64,000 bases of DNA from Roseospira goensis (GCF_014197795.1 NZ_JACIGI010000012.1:60151-124150); one strand, 5' to 3'; positions 1-7,712 are shown, counted from the stretch's first letter. Notes: generated from the letters alone by a model not told the origin. Translations and numbers: made by a program.

Positions 1-1668
1 CGTGTGTTCGGCCTGTCGGGGCGGGTCGACGGCGCGGACGTGACCTATGACGCCTTCGGGGACACGCTGCGCGGGCTGCATCGGGACGGCGTGCCCATCG
101 TGGCCCTGTGCGCCAGCGGCATCGTCATCCGCGCCCTGGCCCCGCTGTTGCAGGACAAGCGGATGGAGCCGCCGGTTCTGGCGGTGGCGGAGGACGGCAG
201 CGCCGTGGTGCCGTTGCTGGGCGGCTTGCACGGGGTCAACGGGTTGGCGCGCCGCATCGCCGACGTCCTGCGCGTCGCGCCGGCGATCACCACGACCGGT
301 GATGTCCGCTTCGCGGTGACCCTGGAGGCACCGCCGACTGGCTATGTCGCGCGCGATCCCGGGGCGTCGAAGGCGTTCATGTCGGACCTGCTGGGCGGCG
401 CGTCGGTGCGACTGGAGGGGCACGCGCCGTGGCTCGCGGAGAGCCGTTTGCCGGTCGCCCCGGAAGGGGAGCGGTGCATCCGCGTCACCCCGGACGACCG
501 CCCGCCGGAGGACGGCGCGCTGGTGTTCCATCCGAAGACCGTGGTGGTCGGGGTGACCGGCGGCGGTGAAGAGCTGCCGGAGCGGGTGACGGCGGCCCTG
601 GCAACGGCGGGACTGGCGCGGGCGGCGGTCGCGGTCGTGCTCGCGCGGGAGGCGGACGGCGCCCGTGGCGAGATCCAGCGCGTGGCGGACACCCTGGACT
701 GCCCGGTGCGCCTGGTCCCGAATGGGGGCGATGCGGCCGCGCTGGCCGCCGCCGCCGTGCCGGAGGCGGATCGGGATCGGCCGGTCTGGACCACGGGGCC
801 GATCGCGCTGGCGGTCGCCCGCGCGCCCGAGGCGGTGCGCCCCGTGGGGCATCCGCGCGGGCATCTGGCGGTGGTCGGCCTGGGGCCGGGCGGCGCCGAT
901 CTGCTCGCCCCGGCGGCGCGCGCCGCGCTGCGCCGCGCCGATCACTGGATCGGCTACGAGACCTACATCCGCATGGCCGAGCGTCTGGCCGGCGTGTCGC
1001 GTCCGGGGCAGGCGCTCCATGCGACCGACAATCGCGAGGAACTGGACCGCGCCCGCCATGCCCTGACGCTGGCGGCGGCGGGCGCCAGGGTGGCGGTGAT
1101 CTCCTCCGGCGATCCGGGCGTCTTCGCCATGGCGGCGGCGGTGATGGAGACCCTGCACGAGGCCGCGGACCCTTCCTGGCAGGGGGTCGACCTGGAGATG
1201 GTGCCCGGGATCACCGCGGCCCAGGCGGCGGCGGCCCGGGTGGGCGCGCCGCTGGGGCATGACTTCTGCGTGCTGTCGCTGTCGGACAACCTGAAGCCGT
1301 TCGCGGTCATCCTGGAGCGGCTGGACCATGCCGCCCGTGCCGATCTGGCGTTGGCGCTTTACAACCCGATCTCGCGGGCGCGGCCCTGGCAACTGGGGCA
1401 GGCGCTGGAGCGCCTGCGCGCGATCCGGGGGCCGGAAACGCCGGTGGTGCTGGCCCGCGACGTGGCCCGCCGCGGTGAGACCGTCCGGGTCACCACCCTG
1501 GGGACCGTGCGGCCGGAGGACGCCGACATGCGCACGGTGATCCTGGTCGGCTCGTCGGCCACACAGACGTTTTCCCGTCCGCTGGACGGCGGCGCGTGGG
1601 TCTACTCCCCAAGGTGGTACGCTAAGGCAGGTCGTGATCAATCTGACTCACGCCGTGTTCCGGATTGA
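1..1668 (+). CDS. cobJ: CbiG-CobJ fusion, precorrin-3B C17-methyltransferase (5' end cut by window)
   Basis: The reading frame is open from base 1, so the start lies upstream. The visible 555 residues form two units. Residues 1-275 resemble CbiG, with an N-terminal CbiG-like stretch and a CobE/CbiG C-terminal-like stretch from about residue 178. Residues 288-550 are a tetrapyrrole methylase: they begin HLAVVGLGPGG and carry the SSGDPG loop near residue 368 that is typical of CobJ/CbiH. CobJ methylates C17 and contracts the corrin ring in cobalamin synthesis, using S-adenosylmethionine in the cytosol. The gene converges on cobK and the CobZ-like pair, which supports the pathway assignment. The fusion places a protein of the cobalt-early (anaerobic) route on a CobJ-type methylase. 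Such fusions occur in other Rhodospirillales as far as I recall. The methylase domain is a confident call; the exact N-terminus is unknown. Confidence 0.9.
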   Translation, partial: RVFGLSGRVDGADVTYDAFGDTLRGLHRDGVPIVALCASGIVIRALAPLLQDKRMEPPVLAVAEDGSAVVPLLGGLHGVNGLARRIADVLRVAPAITTTGDVRFAVTLEAPPTGYVARDPGASKAFMSDLLGGASVRLEGHAPWLAESRLPVAPEGERCIRVTPDDRPPEDGALVFHPKTVVVGVTGGGEELPERVTAALATAGLARAAVAVVLAREADGARGEIQRVADTLDCPVRLVPNGGDAAALAAAAVPEADRDRPVWTTGPIALAVARAPEAVRPVGHPRGHLAVVGLGPGGADLLAPAARAALRRADHWIGYETYIRMAERLAGVSRPGQALHATDNREELDRARHALTLAAAGARVAVISSGDPGVFAMAAAVMETLHEAADPSWQGVDLEMVPGITAAQAAAARVGAPLGHDFCVLSLSDNLKPFAVILERLDHAARADLALALYNPISRARPWQLGQALERLRAIRGPETPVVLARDVARRGETVRVTTLGTVRPEDADMRTVILVGSSATQTFSRPLDGGAWVYSPRWYAKAGRDQSDSRRVPD

Positions 1669-1710
1669 TCCCGTGACTCTGCCCTGAAACAAAGAGTTAG
1701 GGGGGATTCA

Positions 1711-1751
1711 CGCACGGCATTGGAGCCCGGGCGCGGGTCCAATGCCGTGCG
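1711..1751. terminator. Strong hairpin between convergent cobJ and cobK
   Basis: A perfect 14-bp inverted repeat (CGCACGGCATTGGA at 1711-1724 and its complement at 1738-1751) with a 13-base loop lies between the two convergent 3' ends. It has no clear T-run, so it may be a bidirectional transcript-end hairpin rather than a classical intrinsic terminator. Confidence 0.6.
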
Positions 1752-1758
1752 ATCCGCC

Positions 1759-2526
1759 CTAAAGGCTGAGCCCGTCCAGCCACTCCGCCGCCGCGACCAC
1801 GGTCGGCACGGTGGCGGTCTCCGGTCGGCGCGGGCGGTCGCGCATGACCACCCGGACGCCCAGGGCGCGGGCCGCCGTCAGCTTGGCGTCGGTGGCGCCG
1901 CCGCTGTTCTTGCAGACGATGGTGTCGATGGCGCGGTCGCGCAGCAGGGCGGTTTCGTCCGCCAGGCTGAACGGTCCCCGCGCCAGCCGCACCTCGGCCC
2001 GGGCGAAGGGCGGCATGGGCTCGGGGGCCTGGACCGAGCGGATCAGCATCCAGACGTCGGAGAGGACCGCGAACGGCGCTACTTCCTGACGGCCCACCGC
2101 CAGCAGTACCCGGCGCGCCCCCGTCTCGCGCAGGGCCTCGACGGCGCCGTCCCAGTCCCCGACCAGGGTCCAGGCGTCCCCGGGTCCGGGCTGCCATTTC
2201 GGCCGCTCCAGTCGCAGCAGCGGGACCCCCGAGTCGGCACAGGCGGTGGCGGCGTTCCAGCCCATGCGGCTGGCGAAAGGGTGGGTGGCGTCGATCACCG
2301 CCGCGATGCCCTCGTCGATCAACCAGCGGGTCAGTCCCTCCGGACCGCCGAAGCCGCCGACGCGCATGGCCCCGGCGGGCGGACGCGGGTTCGCCGTGCG
2401 GCCGGCCAGGGAAGAGACCGGCGCCCAGCGCCCGCCCGCGGCCAGGGTCTCGGCCAGGGCATACCCTTCCGTGGTGCCGCCCAGAATGAGCACGCGGGGC
2501 CGGTCAGGGGTCTTGGGGGCGGGCAT
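1759..2526 (-). CDS. cobK: Precorrin-6A reductase
   Basis: A 255-residue protein of normal CobK/CbiJ length. It starts with a Rossmann-type segment (VLILGGTTEGYALAETL, residues about 12-28) and has the family signatures DATHPFAS and CKNSGG. CobK reduces precorrin-6A to precorrin-6B with NADPH in the cytosol. I chose the ATG at 2526, which overlaps the end of the upstream CobZ-like B gene by 23 bp; an upstream in-frame extension is only low-complexity Arg/Pro sequence. The overlap implies translational coupling in one operon with the two genes at 2504-4907. The product fits the neighbouring CobJ. Confidence is high. Confidence 0.93.
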   Translation of the reverse strand: MPAPKTPDRPRVLILGGTTEGYALAETLAAGGRWAPVSSLAGRTANPRPPAGAMRVGGFGGPEGLTRWLIDEGIAAVIDATHPFASRMGWNAATACADSGVPLLRLERPKWQPGPGDAWTLVGDWDGAVEALRETGARRVLLAVGRQEVAPFAVLSDVWMLIRSVQAPEPMPPFARAEVRLARGPFSLADETALLRDRAIDTIVCKNSGGATDAKLTAARALGVRVVMRDRPRRPETATVPTVVAAAEWLDGLSL

Positions 2527-3616
2527 GGGGGCGGGCGGTCTCCTGGCGGTCGATGGCGGCGCGCAGCAGGGCCAGCGCGCGGAACGGCGCATGCATCATC
2601 TTGCCGAACGGCAGGGTGACGAAGAAGGCCAGCACGGTGCCGAGGTGCAGGGCGAGCAGCATCCCCATCGCGGCCGTCTCGCGCAAGACCAGCAGGGCCA
2701 GGCCGCTGGCGGCAGCGGCCCCCAGCACGGCCAGCAGGGTCCATTCGGCGGTGCGGGTTTCGGGAGCCTCCGGGGCCGGATCGGCGCGGTGCTTGATCCA
2801 GGCCAGCGCCGCCACCCCGGCCAGCAGGGCGACCCCGCCGGTGGTGCCCAGCAGCACCGGCGCGCTGATCCAGGGATAGGGTGCCCGCATCCCCAGCAGG
2901 TGGTGGGCCCCGGCCGCCGCCAGCGTCGCGGCGACCGTCAGCAGAAAGCCCCAGAGCACCAGATGATGCGCCCGGCGCCGCGCGCCGGAGGCCGCGTCAT
3001 CACGGTCGTTGCAGCCCGCGCCGCCGCCGGACAGGTTGCGCAGGGTGACAATGTCGCGCAGCGCCAGCGGCACGGCGGCGGCCACCTGGGGCCCTGAGGT
3101 GTCGGCGCCGATGGCGCGCCAGAAGCGGACCATCGCCACCGCGACCCATCCCACCGGTCCCAGAATGGCCAGGGCCGCGCCCCAGACCATCGCGTCGCGC
3201 GGGATCACGGCATGGAAGGCACCCGGTCCCCGGTGTGTCGCGAACAGCGTCTCGGCGGGCACCAGCAGCACCGCCAGCAGCGGCACCAGCAGGGTTGCGG
3301 CCAGGGCGAGTCCCGCCAGTCCGCCCGGCGACGGCCGCAGCCCCACGAACCGCCGCCACGACAGCACCCGGACGCGCGCCAGAGCCGCCGGCAGCGCCAC
3401 GGCGAAGGCATGCGGGGGCCGATACTGGCAGGCATACCAGCAGTTCCGGCAGTGGTGGCAGAGGTTGGCGAGAAACAACAGGTCGGCGTCGGACAGAGCC
3501 GGCCGTCTGTCGGCCGCCCGGAAGACGTCGCAATAGCCGTTACAGTACTTGCAGACGACACATACCGTCATCTGCCGTCGCGCCTCATCCAGGATCATCG
3601 TGTCAGGCGTGGGCAT
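2504..3616 (-). CDS. CobZ/TcuB-like Fe-S membrane protein
   Basis: A 370-residue protein with two CxxCxxCxxxC clusters near the N-terminus (Cys19/22/25/29 and Cys53/56/59/63), expected to bind two 4Fe-4S centres, followed by several hydrophobic membrane segments. This is the TcuB layout. In Rhodobacter capsulatus the same module forms the C-terminal half of CobZ, the flavin, heme and Fe-S enzyme that makes precorrin-3B. Its place between cobK and a TcuA-like flavoprotein, with overlaps on both sides, favours a CobZ role here over tricarballylate catabolism. The ATG at 3616 was chosen because it overlaps the end of the upstream gene by 14 bp; Met12 of the longest frame is this codon. The alternative is a genuine TcuB for citrate or tricarballylate use, which the cobalamin context makes less likely. 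Confidence 0.8.
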   Translation of the reverse strand: MPTPDTMILDEARRQMTVCVVCKYCNGYCDVFRAADRRPALSDADLLFLANLCHHCRNCWYACQYRPPHAFAVALPAALARVRVLSWRRFVGLRPSPGGLAGLALAATLLVPLLAVLLVPAETLFATHRGPGAFHAVIPRDAMVWGAALAILGPVGWVAVAMVRFWRAIGADTSGPQVAAAVPLALRDIVTLRNLSGGGAGCNDRDDAASGARRRAHHLVLWGFLLTVAATLAAAGAHHLLGMRAPYPWISAPVLLGTTGGVALLAGVAALAWIKHRADPAPEAPETRTAEWTLLAVLGAAAASGLALLVLRETAAMGMLLALHLGTVLAFFVTLPFGKMMHAPFRALALLRAAIDRQETARPHARPQDP

Positions 3617-4907
3617 GGCGTGCCGCCGCCTCCCCGGCCCGCCGGCCAAACACCGCGCAGACCGTCAGGGCGGTTCCCGACAGATATCGGCCGCCGAGCA
3701 CGGCCGGGGCCATGATCATGCCGGCGGCAAACAGACCCGGCACAGGGGCGCCGCACCGGTCAAGCACCCGCCCGTCGGGGTCCACCCGCACGCCGAGCCC
3801 GGTGAAGGTGATCCCGGGGCGGATGGACAGCACATGCCAGGGCGGCCCGCCCGCCGGTCCCTCCCGAGCGAGCGTGGCGGCCAGGCGTGCCGGATCGACG
3901 CCGAGGGTCTGGGCGAGGGTGTCGGTGTCGGCCATGGTCCGGGGGGCATACACCCGACGGCCGAGCCGCGCCACCCCGGCATTGTCGAGGATCACATGGG
4001 CGAGTCCGCCCGGACACGCGGCGACCCGTCGCCCCCAGCCGGAGTAGCGCGCCGAGCCGGTCTCGTGCGTCGCGTCGCGCACCGGCCGGCCGTCGCGATC
4101 CAGCACCAGGCCCCACGCCATGCCGTCGGCACGGGTGACGATGCCGCCGTCGTCGGCGGGCGCGCGCGCATCGACGGCAACGAGATGGGCGTGTGTCGCA
4201 TGGCCCACCGGTGCCGCGCCCCGGTCCAGCAGCGCCCGCAAAACGCGGCCGGTGGCGTACGGTGTGCCGCGGTTGACGAAGCCGTCGGCAGCGCACCCGA
4301 AGGCGTCGCGCAACCAGGGTCGATTGGCCTGGAAGCCGCCCGTGCAGGCCACGATTGCGCGGGCGCAGACCTCGGCCCGCCCCTCCCGGGCGCGCAGAAC
4401 GGCATGTCCGCCCGGAGCGACCTCTTCAACGGTCGTTTCGTGCAGCACGCGGACCCCCAGCCGGCGAGCCGTCCGGGCCAGGGCGTTGACCATCGCCGTG
4501 CCGCCCCCCAGCAGGAACACCGTTCGGCGTGAATAGGGAAGGGCGCCCGCCGCATGGGGCTGGAACGCGACCCCCTGCGCGGCCAGCCAGCGGGGCACGT
4601 CCCGGGAGTCCATCGCCAGGCGATGCAGGAGCTGTGGATCGGCGCCCGGGTCGGCGCGCCGCAGGTCGGCCTCCAACTCGGTCACCGCATAGCGATCCGG
4701 GACGTGCGCGGTGGGCCCGTCATGGGCGACGCGCAGGTTGCGGCCGTGGCGGGCGTTGCCCCCACGCAACGTGTCCGGCGCCGCGTCGACCAGCCAGACC
4801 GACGCTCCGGTCCGGCGCGCCGCGATGGCGGCGCACAGCGCGGCCAGACCGCCGCCGGCCACCAGGATGTCGGGTCCATGTCCGTCGGAGGGGATGGCTG
4901 CTGGCAT
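3603..4907 (-). CDS. CobZ/TcuA-like FAD-dependent oxidoreductase
   Basis: A 434-residue flavoprotein. The FAD-binding fold is at the start (VAGGGLAALCAAIAARRTGA, about residues 15-34) and the family's C-terminal FAD motif is present (PGLFAAGMIMAPAVLGGRY). It matches TcuA and the N-terminal half of CobZ, which oxidises precorrin-3A to precorrin-3B. The gene is first in an apparent operon tcuA-like, tcuB-like, cobK with overlapping junctions. The ATG at 4907 was preferred over an in-frame TTG at 4946; neither has a strong Shine-Dalgarno sequence. Before the island inserted, this gene would have followed the tRNA-Ala gene and its terminator on the same strand. FAD enzyme of this family is sure; CobZ function is inferred from context. 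Confidence 0.8.
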   Translation of the reverse strand: MPAAIPSDGHGPDILVAGGGLAALCAAIAARRTGASVWLVDAAPDTLRGGNARHGRNLRVAHDGPTAHVPDRYAVTELEADLRRADPGADPQLLHRLAMDSRDVPRWLAAQGVAFQPHAAGALPYSRRTVFLLGGGTAMVNALARTARRLGVRVLHETTVEEVAPGGHAVLRAREGRAEVCARAIVACTGGFQANRPWLRDAFGCAADGFVNRGTPYATGRVLRALLDRGAAPVGHATHAHLVAVDARAPADDGGIVTRADGMAWGLVLDRDGRPVRDATHETGSARYSGWGRRVAACPGGLAHVILDNAGVARLGRRVYAPRTMADTDTLAQTLGVDPARLAATLAREGPAGGPPWHVLSIRPGITFTGLGVRVDPDGRVLDRCGAPVPGLFAAGMIMAPAVLGGRYLSGTALTVCAVFGRRAGEAAARHAHA

Positions 4908-5210
4908 GATCACGACAGGGTTCGGAGGGACCGGTGGCGCGATCAAGCCGGCGCCGATCCTGGTCGGTCGTGTCGGCCGGGCATGGCGCGATTCCGGTGG
5001 TGCCGGTCCCTGGTGGTCCTGGCGGACAGTCTCGCGCCCGGTCCCGCCGGCGCCAAGGGCCCGGAGCCCGCGCGGCCGAAGCCCGCACCCCAGCTGTACC
5101 AGGCGAAAGGAGCGCCAGCGAGGGCACCTGTGGCGCCTTCTGTGGCACAGCCATAGAAAACAGCCATAGAAAAAGGGGTCGCCGCTGCGCGGTGACCCCT
5201 TTTTCTTTCA
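4908..5210. other. Non-coding stretch upstream of the CobZ-like operon
   Basis: About 300 bp without a convincing gene. It should hold the promoter of the minus-strand cobalamin operon. I looked for a cobalamin riboswitch (B12 box, GCAACTG and GCCACTG elements on the minus strand) and did not find one. A 13-bp unit CAGCCATAGAAAA is repeated directly at 5148-5160 and 5161-5173, just before the hairpin at 5170-5204. Confidence 0.6.
5170..5204 (-). terminator. Displaced intrinsic terminator of the tRNA-Ala gene
   Basis: Perfect 11-bp arms AAAAAGGGGTC (5170-5180) and GACCCCTTTTT (5194-5204) close a GC-rich loop. On the minus strand the hairpin ends in a T-run, as in a classical intrinsic terminator. 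It lies immediately left of the island's left attachment repeat. Joining 5210 to 14221 would place it only a few bases after the CCA end of tRNA-Ala, so it is most simply read as that gene's original terminator. The A/T symmetry means it could also act on plus-strand transcripts. Confidence 0.75.
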
Positions 5211-5218
5211 TTGGTGGA
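5211..5218. repeat. Left attachment site (attL) core
   Basis: TTGGTGGA, identical to 14221-14228. The base before and the base after differ between the two copies (A and C here, T and G at the right end), so the shared core is exactly 8 bp. The copy here directly follows the displaced tRNA terminator. Confidence 0.75.
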
Positions 5219-5259
5219 CGTAACGCCATCCGACTCGAACCTTATACTCGAAACACTGG

Positions 5260-5440
5260 AAGAATGGAACACAGTCCTTGAGGACTGTGACGCACCGTAT
5301 CCAGATTTCACCCCAAACTGATACCGACCCAATTTCACCCGAAGTCCGCCCGGGGCGGCGGACTTCCTGATTTACCCTGACAACTGACAAACGCGCGCCG
5401 CTCCGGTCCTTTCGGACCGGGGGCGATGCTCTGTGCTTTT
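5260..5440 (+). other. Candidate origin of transfer upstream of mobC
   Basis: Three inverted repeats precede mobC: 5271-5288 (ACAGTCC / GGACTGT), 5341-5366 (10-bp arms GAAGTCCGCC / GGCGGACTTC) and 5403-5420 (CCGGTCC / GGACCGG). Thirteen bases after the second repeat ends lies TACCCTG (5373-5379), similar to the YATCCTG nick region of RP4-type (MOBP) origins. A repeat plus a nick-like box in front of a mobC-relaxase pair is the usual oriT position. The nick site itself is inferred. Confidence 0.4.
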
Positions 5441-5442
5441 TC

Positions 5443-5835
5443 ATGATCGCCATGCCCGAACACACCACGACAGGATCGGCCCCGTTCTCGATCCGCCTGA
5501 CGCCCGAGGAGCGTCAAGCGCTGGAGAACCGCGCGGGCCGTCAGGCCCTCGGGGCCTACATCCGCGCGCGTCTGTTCGAGGACCAGGGCGAGGAGCAATC
5601 ACCGCGCCGGACCGCGCGGCGTCCCGCCATCAAGGACGACAAGGCCCTGGCCCAGGTTCTCGCCCTCCTCGGGCAATCGCACCTGGCCGGCAACGTCAAC
5701 CAACTGGCCCGCGCCGCCAACAGCGGCTCCCTCCCCATGACGCCCGAGGTCCGGGCCGCGCTGACCGACGCCAGCGCCGACATTGCCGACATGAAGGCGG
5801 CGCTTATGCAGGCGCTCGACATCCGGGAGCGGTGA
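5443..5835 (+). CDS. mobC: MobC-like relaxosome accessory protein
   Basis: A 130-residue protein. Its N-terminal third (FSIRLTPEERQALENRAG) resembles a ribbon-helix-helix DNA-binding domain, followed by the MobC-type helical region (LAGNVNQLARAANSG). MobC proteins bind near oriT and help the relaxase open the DNA. The relaxase gene follows after 3 bp in the same frame, which is the standard mobCA arrangement. ATG codons at 5443 and 5452 are both possible; neither has a strong ribosome site. GC content here matches the chromosome, unlike the cargo region downstream. It is confidently a mobilization protein by motif and context. Confidence 0.82.
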   Translation: MIAMPEHTTTGSAPFSIRLTPEERQALENRAGRQALGAYIRARLFEDQGEEQSPRRTARRPAIKDDKALAQVLALLGQSHLAGNVNQLARAANSGSLPMTPEVRAALTDASADIADMKAALMQALDIRER

Positions 5836-5838
5836 TCC

Positions 5839-7125
5839 ATTATCCTGAAGGCATCCCAACGCGGCGGGGCGAAGGCCCTGGCGCTCCATCTTCTGCGCGC
5901 CGACGAGAACGAGCACGTCGAGGTGCACGAGATTCGCGGCTTCGTCTCCGCCGACCTCACCGGCGCGTTGAAGGAGGCCCAGGCCGTCGCGCGCGGCACC
6001 AAATGCCGCCAGTTCCTCTTTTCCCTGAGCCTGAGTCCGCCACCGGGCGAGGCCGTTCCCGTCGTCGCGTTCGAGAACGCGCTGGCGCGCATCGAGACAA
6101 AGCTGAACCTCGGCGGCCAGCCCCGCGCCATCGTCTTCCACGAAAAGGAAGGACGGCGGCACGCCCACGCGGTTTGGAGCCGCATCGACGCGGACACCAT
6201 GACCGCCCGCAACCTTCCCCACTTCAAACGGAAGCTCCGCGACATCTCCCGCGCGCTGTACCTGGAGCACGGATGGACCCTGCCGCGCGGCTTGATGAAC
6301 AGCGAGGCCCGCGATCCGCGCACCTTCACCCTGACCGAGTGGCAGCAGGCCAAACGGATGGGCCGGAACGCCCGCGACCTCAAGGAGATGATTCGGGAGT
6401 GCTGGGCCGCGTCCGACTCGCGCGCCGCCTTCTCCGAGGCGCTGGAGGCGCGCGGCCTGATCCTGGCCAGGGGCGACCGGCGCGGCCACGTCGCCGTCAC
6501 CCACGAGGGGGAAGTGTTGTCGATTGCCCGCTATGCCGCCGTGAAGACCAAGGACGTGAACGCCAAGCTGGGACCCGCCGAGACCCTGCCCGGCGTCGAG
6601 GAGGCCCGCGTCCGCATGGCGCGAGACATGGACTCGACCCGGCAGCGGCTTATCCAGGAAGCGCATGACCGCATGGCCGCCGCGTTCAGGACACTGGATC
6701 GTGAGCGCCAGGAAGTGACGCAGCGGCACCGCGCCGACCGTGCCGCCTTGAAGGAAAGCCAGCGCGAGCGCTGGGACACCGAAACCCGCGCCCGATCCGA
6801 CCGTATGAGCCGAGGGCTCCAGGGGTTCTGGGACCGCCTCACCGGACGCTATGCCCGATTGCGACACCAGAACGAGGCCGAAACCTATGCCGCGCTTTGC
6901 CGGGACGGGGACGAGCGCGACACCCTCATTCTCACGCAGATGACCGAACGCCAGGACTTGCAGGCCCGGATACAGAACGCCCGGCACCACCACGCCGAGA
7001 TGCTGCGGGAAATCGAGAGCGACCGAACCCAGGGCGAAACCCAACGGCAGGACAATCCTGGACCGTGGCGATATACTGAAAACGCGCGAGGCCGGGCGGA
7101 CAGCGGCCTTTCCCTGGGGCTGTAG
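5839..7125 (+). CDS. Relaxase/mobilization nuclease (MobA/VirD2-like)
   Basis: About 428 residues. The N-terminal domain has relaxase signatures: ILKASQRGGAK at the start, a central region ending FHEKEGRRHAHAVWSRID (the metal-binding His cluster), then a long charged coiled-coil C-terminal half rich in Arg/Gln/Glu. It would nick oriT and lead single-stranded DNA during transfer. The first ATG/GTG in frame is the GTG at 5923, but the 28 residues before it match the expected start of the family. The codon where homologues have their initiator Met is ATT at 5839, four bases after the mobC stop, so I place the start there as a rare, coupled start. A GTG at 5832 is out of frame. The function is sure; the start codon is not. 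Confidence 0.82.
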   Translation: MILKASQRGGAKALALHLLRADENEHVEVHEIRGFVSADLTGALKEAQAVARGTKCRQFLFSLSLSPPPGEAVPVVAFENALARIETKLNLGGQPRAIVFHEKEGRRHAHAVWSRIDADTMTARNLPHFKRKLRDISRALYLEHGWTLPRGLMNSEARDPRTFTLTEWQQAKRMGRNARDLKEMIRECWAASDSRAAFSEALEARGLILARGDRRGHVAVTHEGEVLSIARYAAVKTKDVNAKLGPAETLPGVEEARVRMARDMDSTRQRLIQEAHDRMAAAFRTLDRERQEVTQRHRADRAALKESQRERWDTETRARSDRMSRGLQGFWDRLTGRYARLRHQNEAETYAALCRDGDERDTLILTQMTERQDLQARIQNARHHHAEMLREIESDRTQGETQRQDNPGPWRYTENARGRADSGLSLGL

Positions 7126-7391
7126 ACCCGGTGCATAAACGTTTCACACAGGGTCACGGCACCCCCGTTATCGCGTTCCGCAAGATGTGTGCTGTAATAC
7201 AGCACCATCTTGGCAAGGGGGGCGTGCCGCCCCCCGTTGCATCCCCCCTGCCGTGGCGCGCCCCCGGCATCGAGCCGGGTTCAGTGCCATCGGACCGTAT
7301 CGCCGGTCCATCACTCGCAGCCCTCAGACCGGATCGTGATCCGGTCTGCTGGTCTGAATCTGTCGCTGCACCGCCTTCTTTTTCATCACGC
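7126..7391. other. Non-coding stretch with three hairpins after the relaxase
   Basis: No gene is supported here. Three inverted repeats are visible: 7182-7211 (AAGATG and GTGCTG arms with one bulged T), 7217-7235 (GGGGGGC / GCCCCCC) and 7326-7347 (10-bp arms AGACCGGATC / GATCCGGTCT). They may end the mob transcript and insulate the toxin-antitoxin promoter. None has a strong T-run on the plus strand. Confidence 0.5.
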
Positions 7392-7420
7392 TTGACAGGC
7401 ATACGGCAATACCGTATGAT
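7392..7420 (+). promoter_or_regulatory. Sigma70-type promoter of the higBA module
   Basis: A consensus -35 TTGACA (7392-7397), a 17-bp spacer and a near-consensus -10 TATGAT (7415-7420) stand directly in front of the toxin gene. The predicted transcript start falls at or next to the toxin ATG at 7428, so the mRNA would be almost leaderless. Confidence 0.8.
7401..7417. promoter_or_regulatory. Palindromic operator overlapping the higBA -10 box
   Basis: ATACGG (7401-7406) and CCGTAT (7412-7417) form a 6-bp inverted repeat around CAATA, inside the spacer and -10 region. HigA-type antitoxins repress their own promoter by binding such palindromes, so this is a likely autoregulatory site. Confidence 0.65.
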
Positions 7421-7427
7421 ACAAGGA

Positions 7428-7712
7428 ATGGATATTGTTTCATTCAGTCATAAGGGATTACGGGAACTCTACCTGACCGGCAATGCAAAGGGCGTGAAGC
7501 CGTCCCTGGTTGCCCGCGTTCGACGGGTCCTGTTCGCGCTGGCCGCCGCGCCGGACATGGACACCCTGAACGGCCCGCCCGGCTGGCGCATCCACCAACT
7601 CACGGGGGACCGCGCCGGTGACTGGTCGATCTCGGTATCCGGGAATTGGCGACTGACCTTCAAAATCGAAGACGGCGCGATTGTTGACCTGAATTTGGAG
7701 GATTATCACTGA
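7428..7712 (+). CDS. higB: HigB/RelE-family toxin
   Basis: A 94-residue protein of the RelE/HigB mRNA-interferase type: an N-terminal helical half, then the beta-sheet half with GWRIHQLTGDRAGDWSISVS and GNWRLTF. Such toxins cut mRNA at the ribosome. The ATG at 7428 was chosen because it lies just after the promoter; an in-frame ATG at 7416 lies inside the -10 box, and any longer start would lie upstream of the transcript start. AAGGA directly abuts the ATG, too close for a normal ribosome site, in line with leaderless translation. The antitoxin gene follows with a TGATG overlap. The toxin-first order is typical of higBA. Confidence 0.87.
   Translation: MDIVSFSHKGLRELYLTGNAKGVKPSLVARVRRVLFALAAAPDMDTLNGPPGWRIHQLTGDRAGDWSISVSGNWRLTFKIEDGAIVDLNLEDYH

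Noticed and set aside
4908-5210. Cobalamin riboswitch upstream of the CobZ-like operon
   Set aside because: The minus strand shows no B12 box and none of the conserved GCAACTG or GCCACTG elements in the right order.
7131-7427. A long N-terminal extension of the HigB toxin
   Set aside because: It would start before the clear promoter at 7392-7420 and its sequence is low-complexity; the family starts at MDIVSF.
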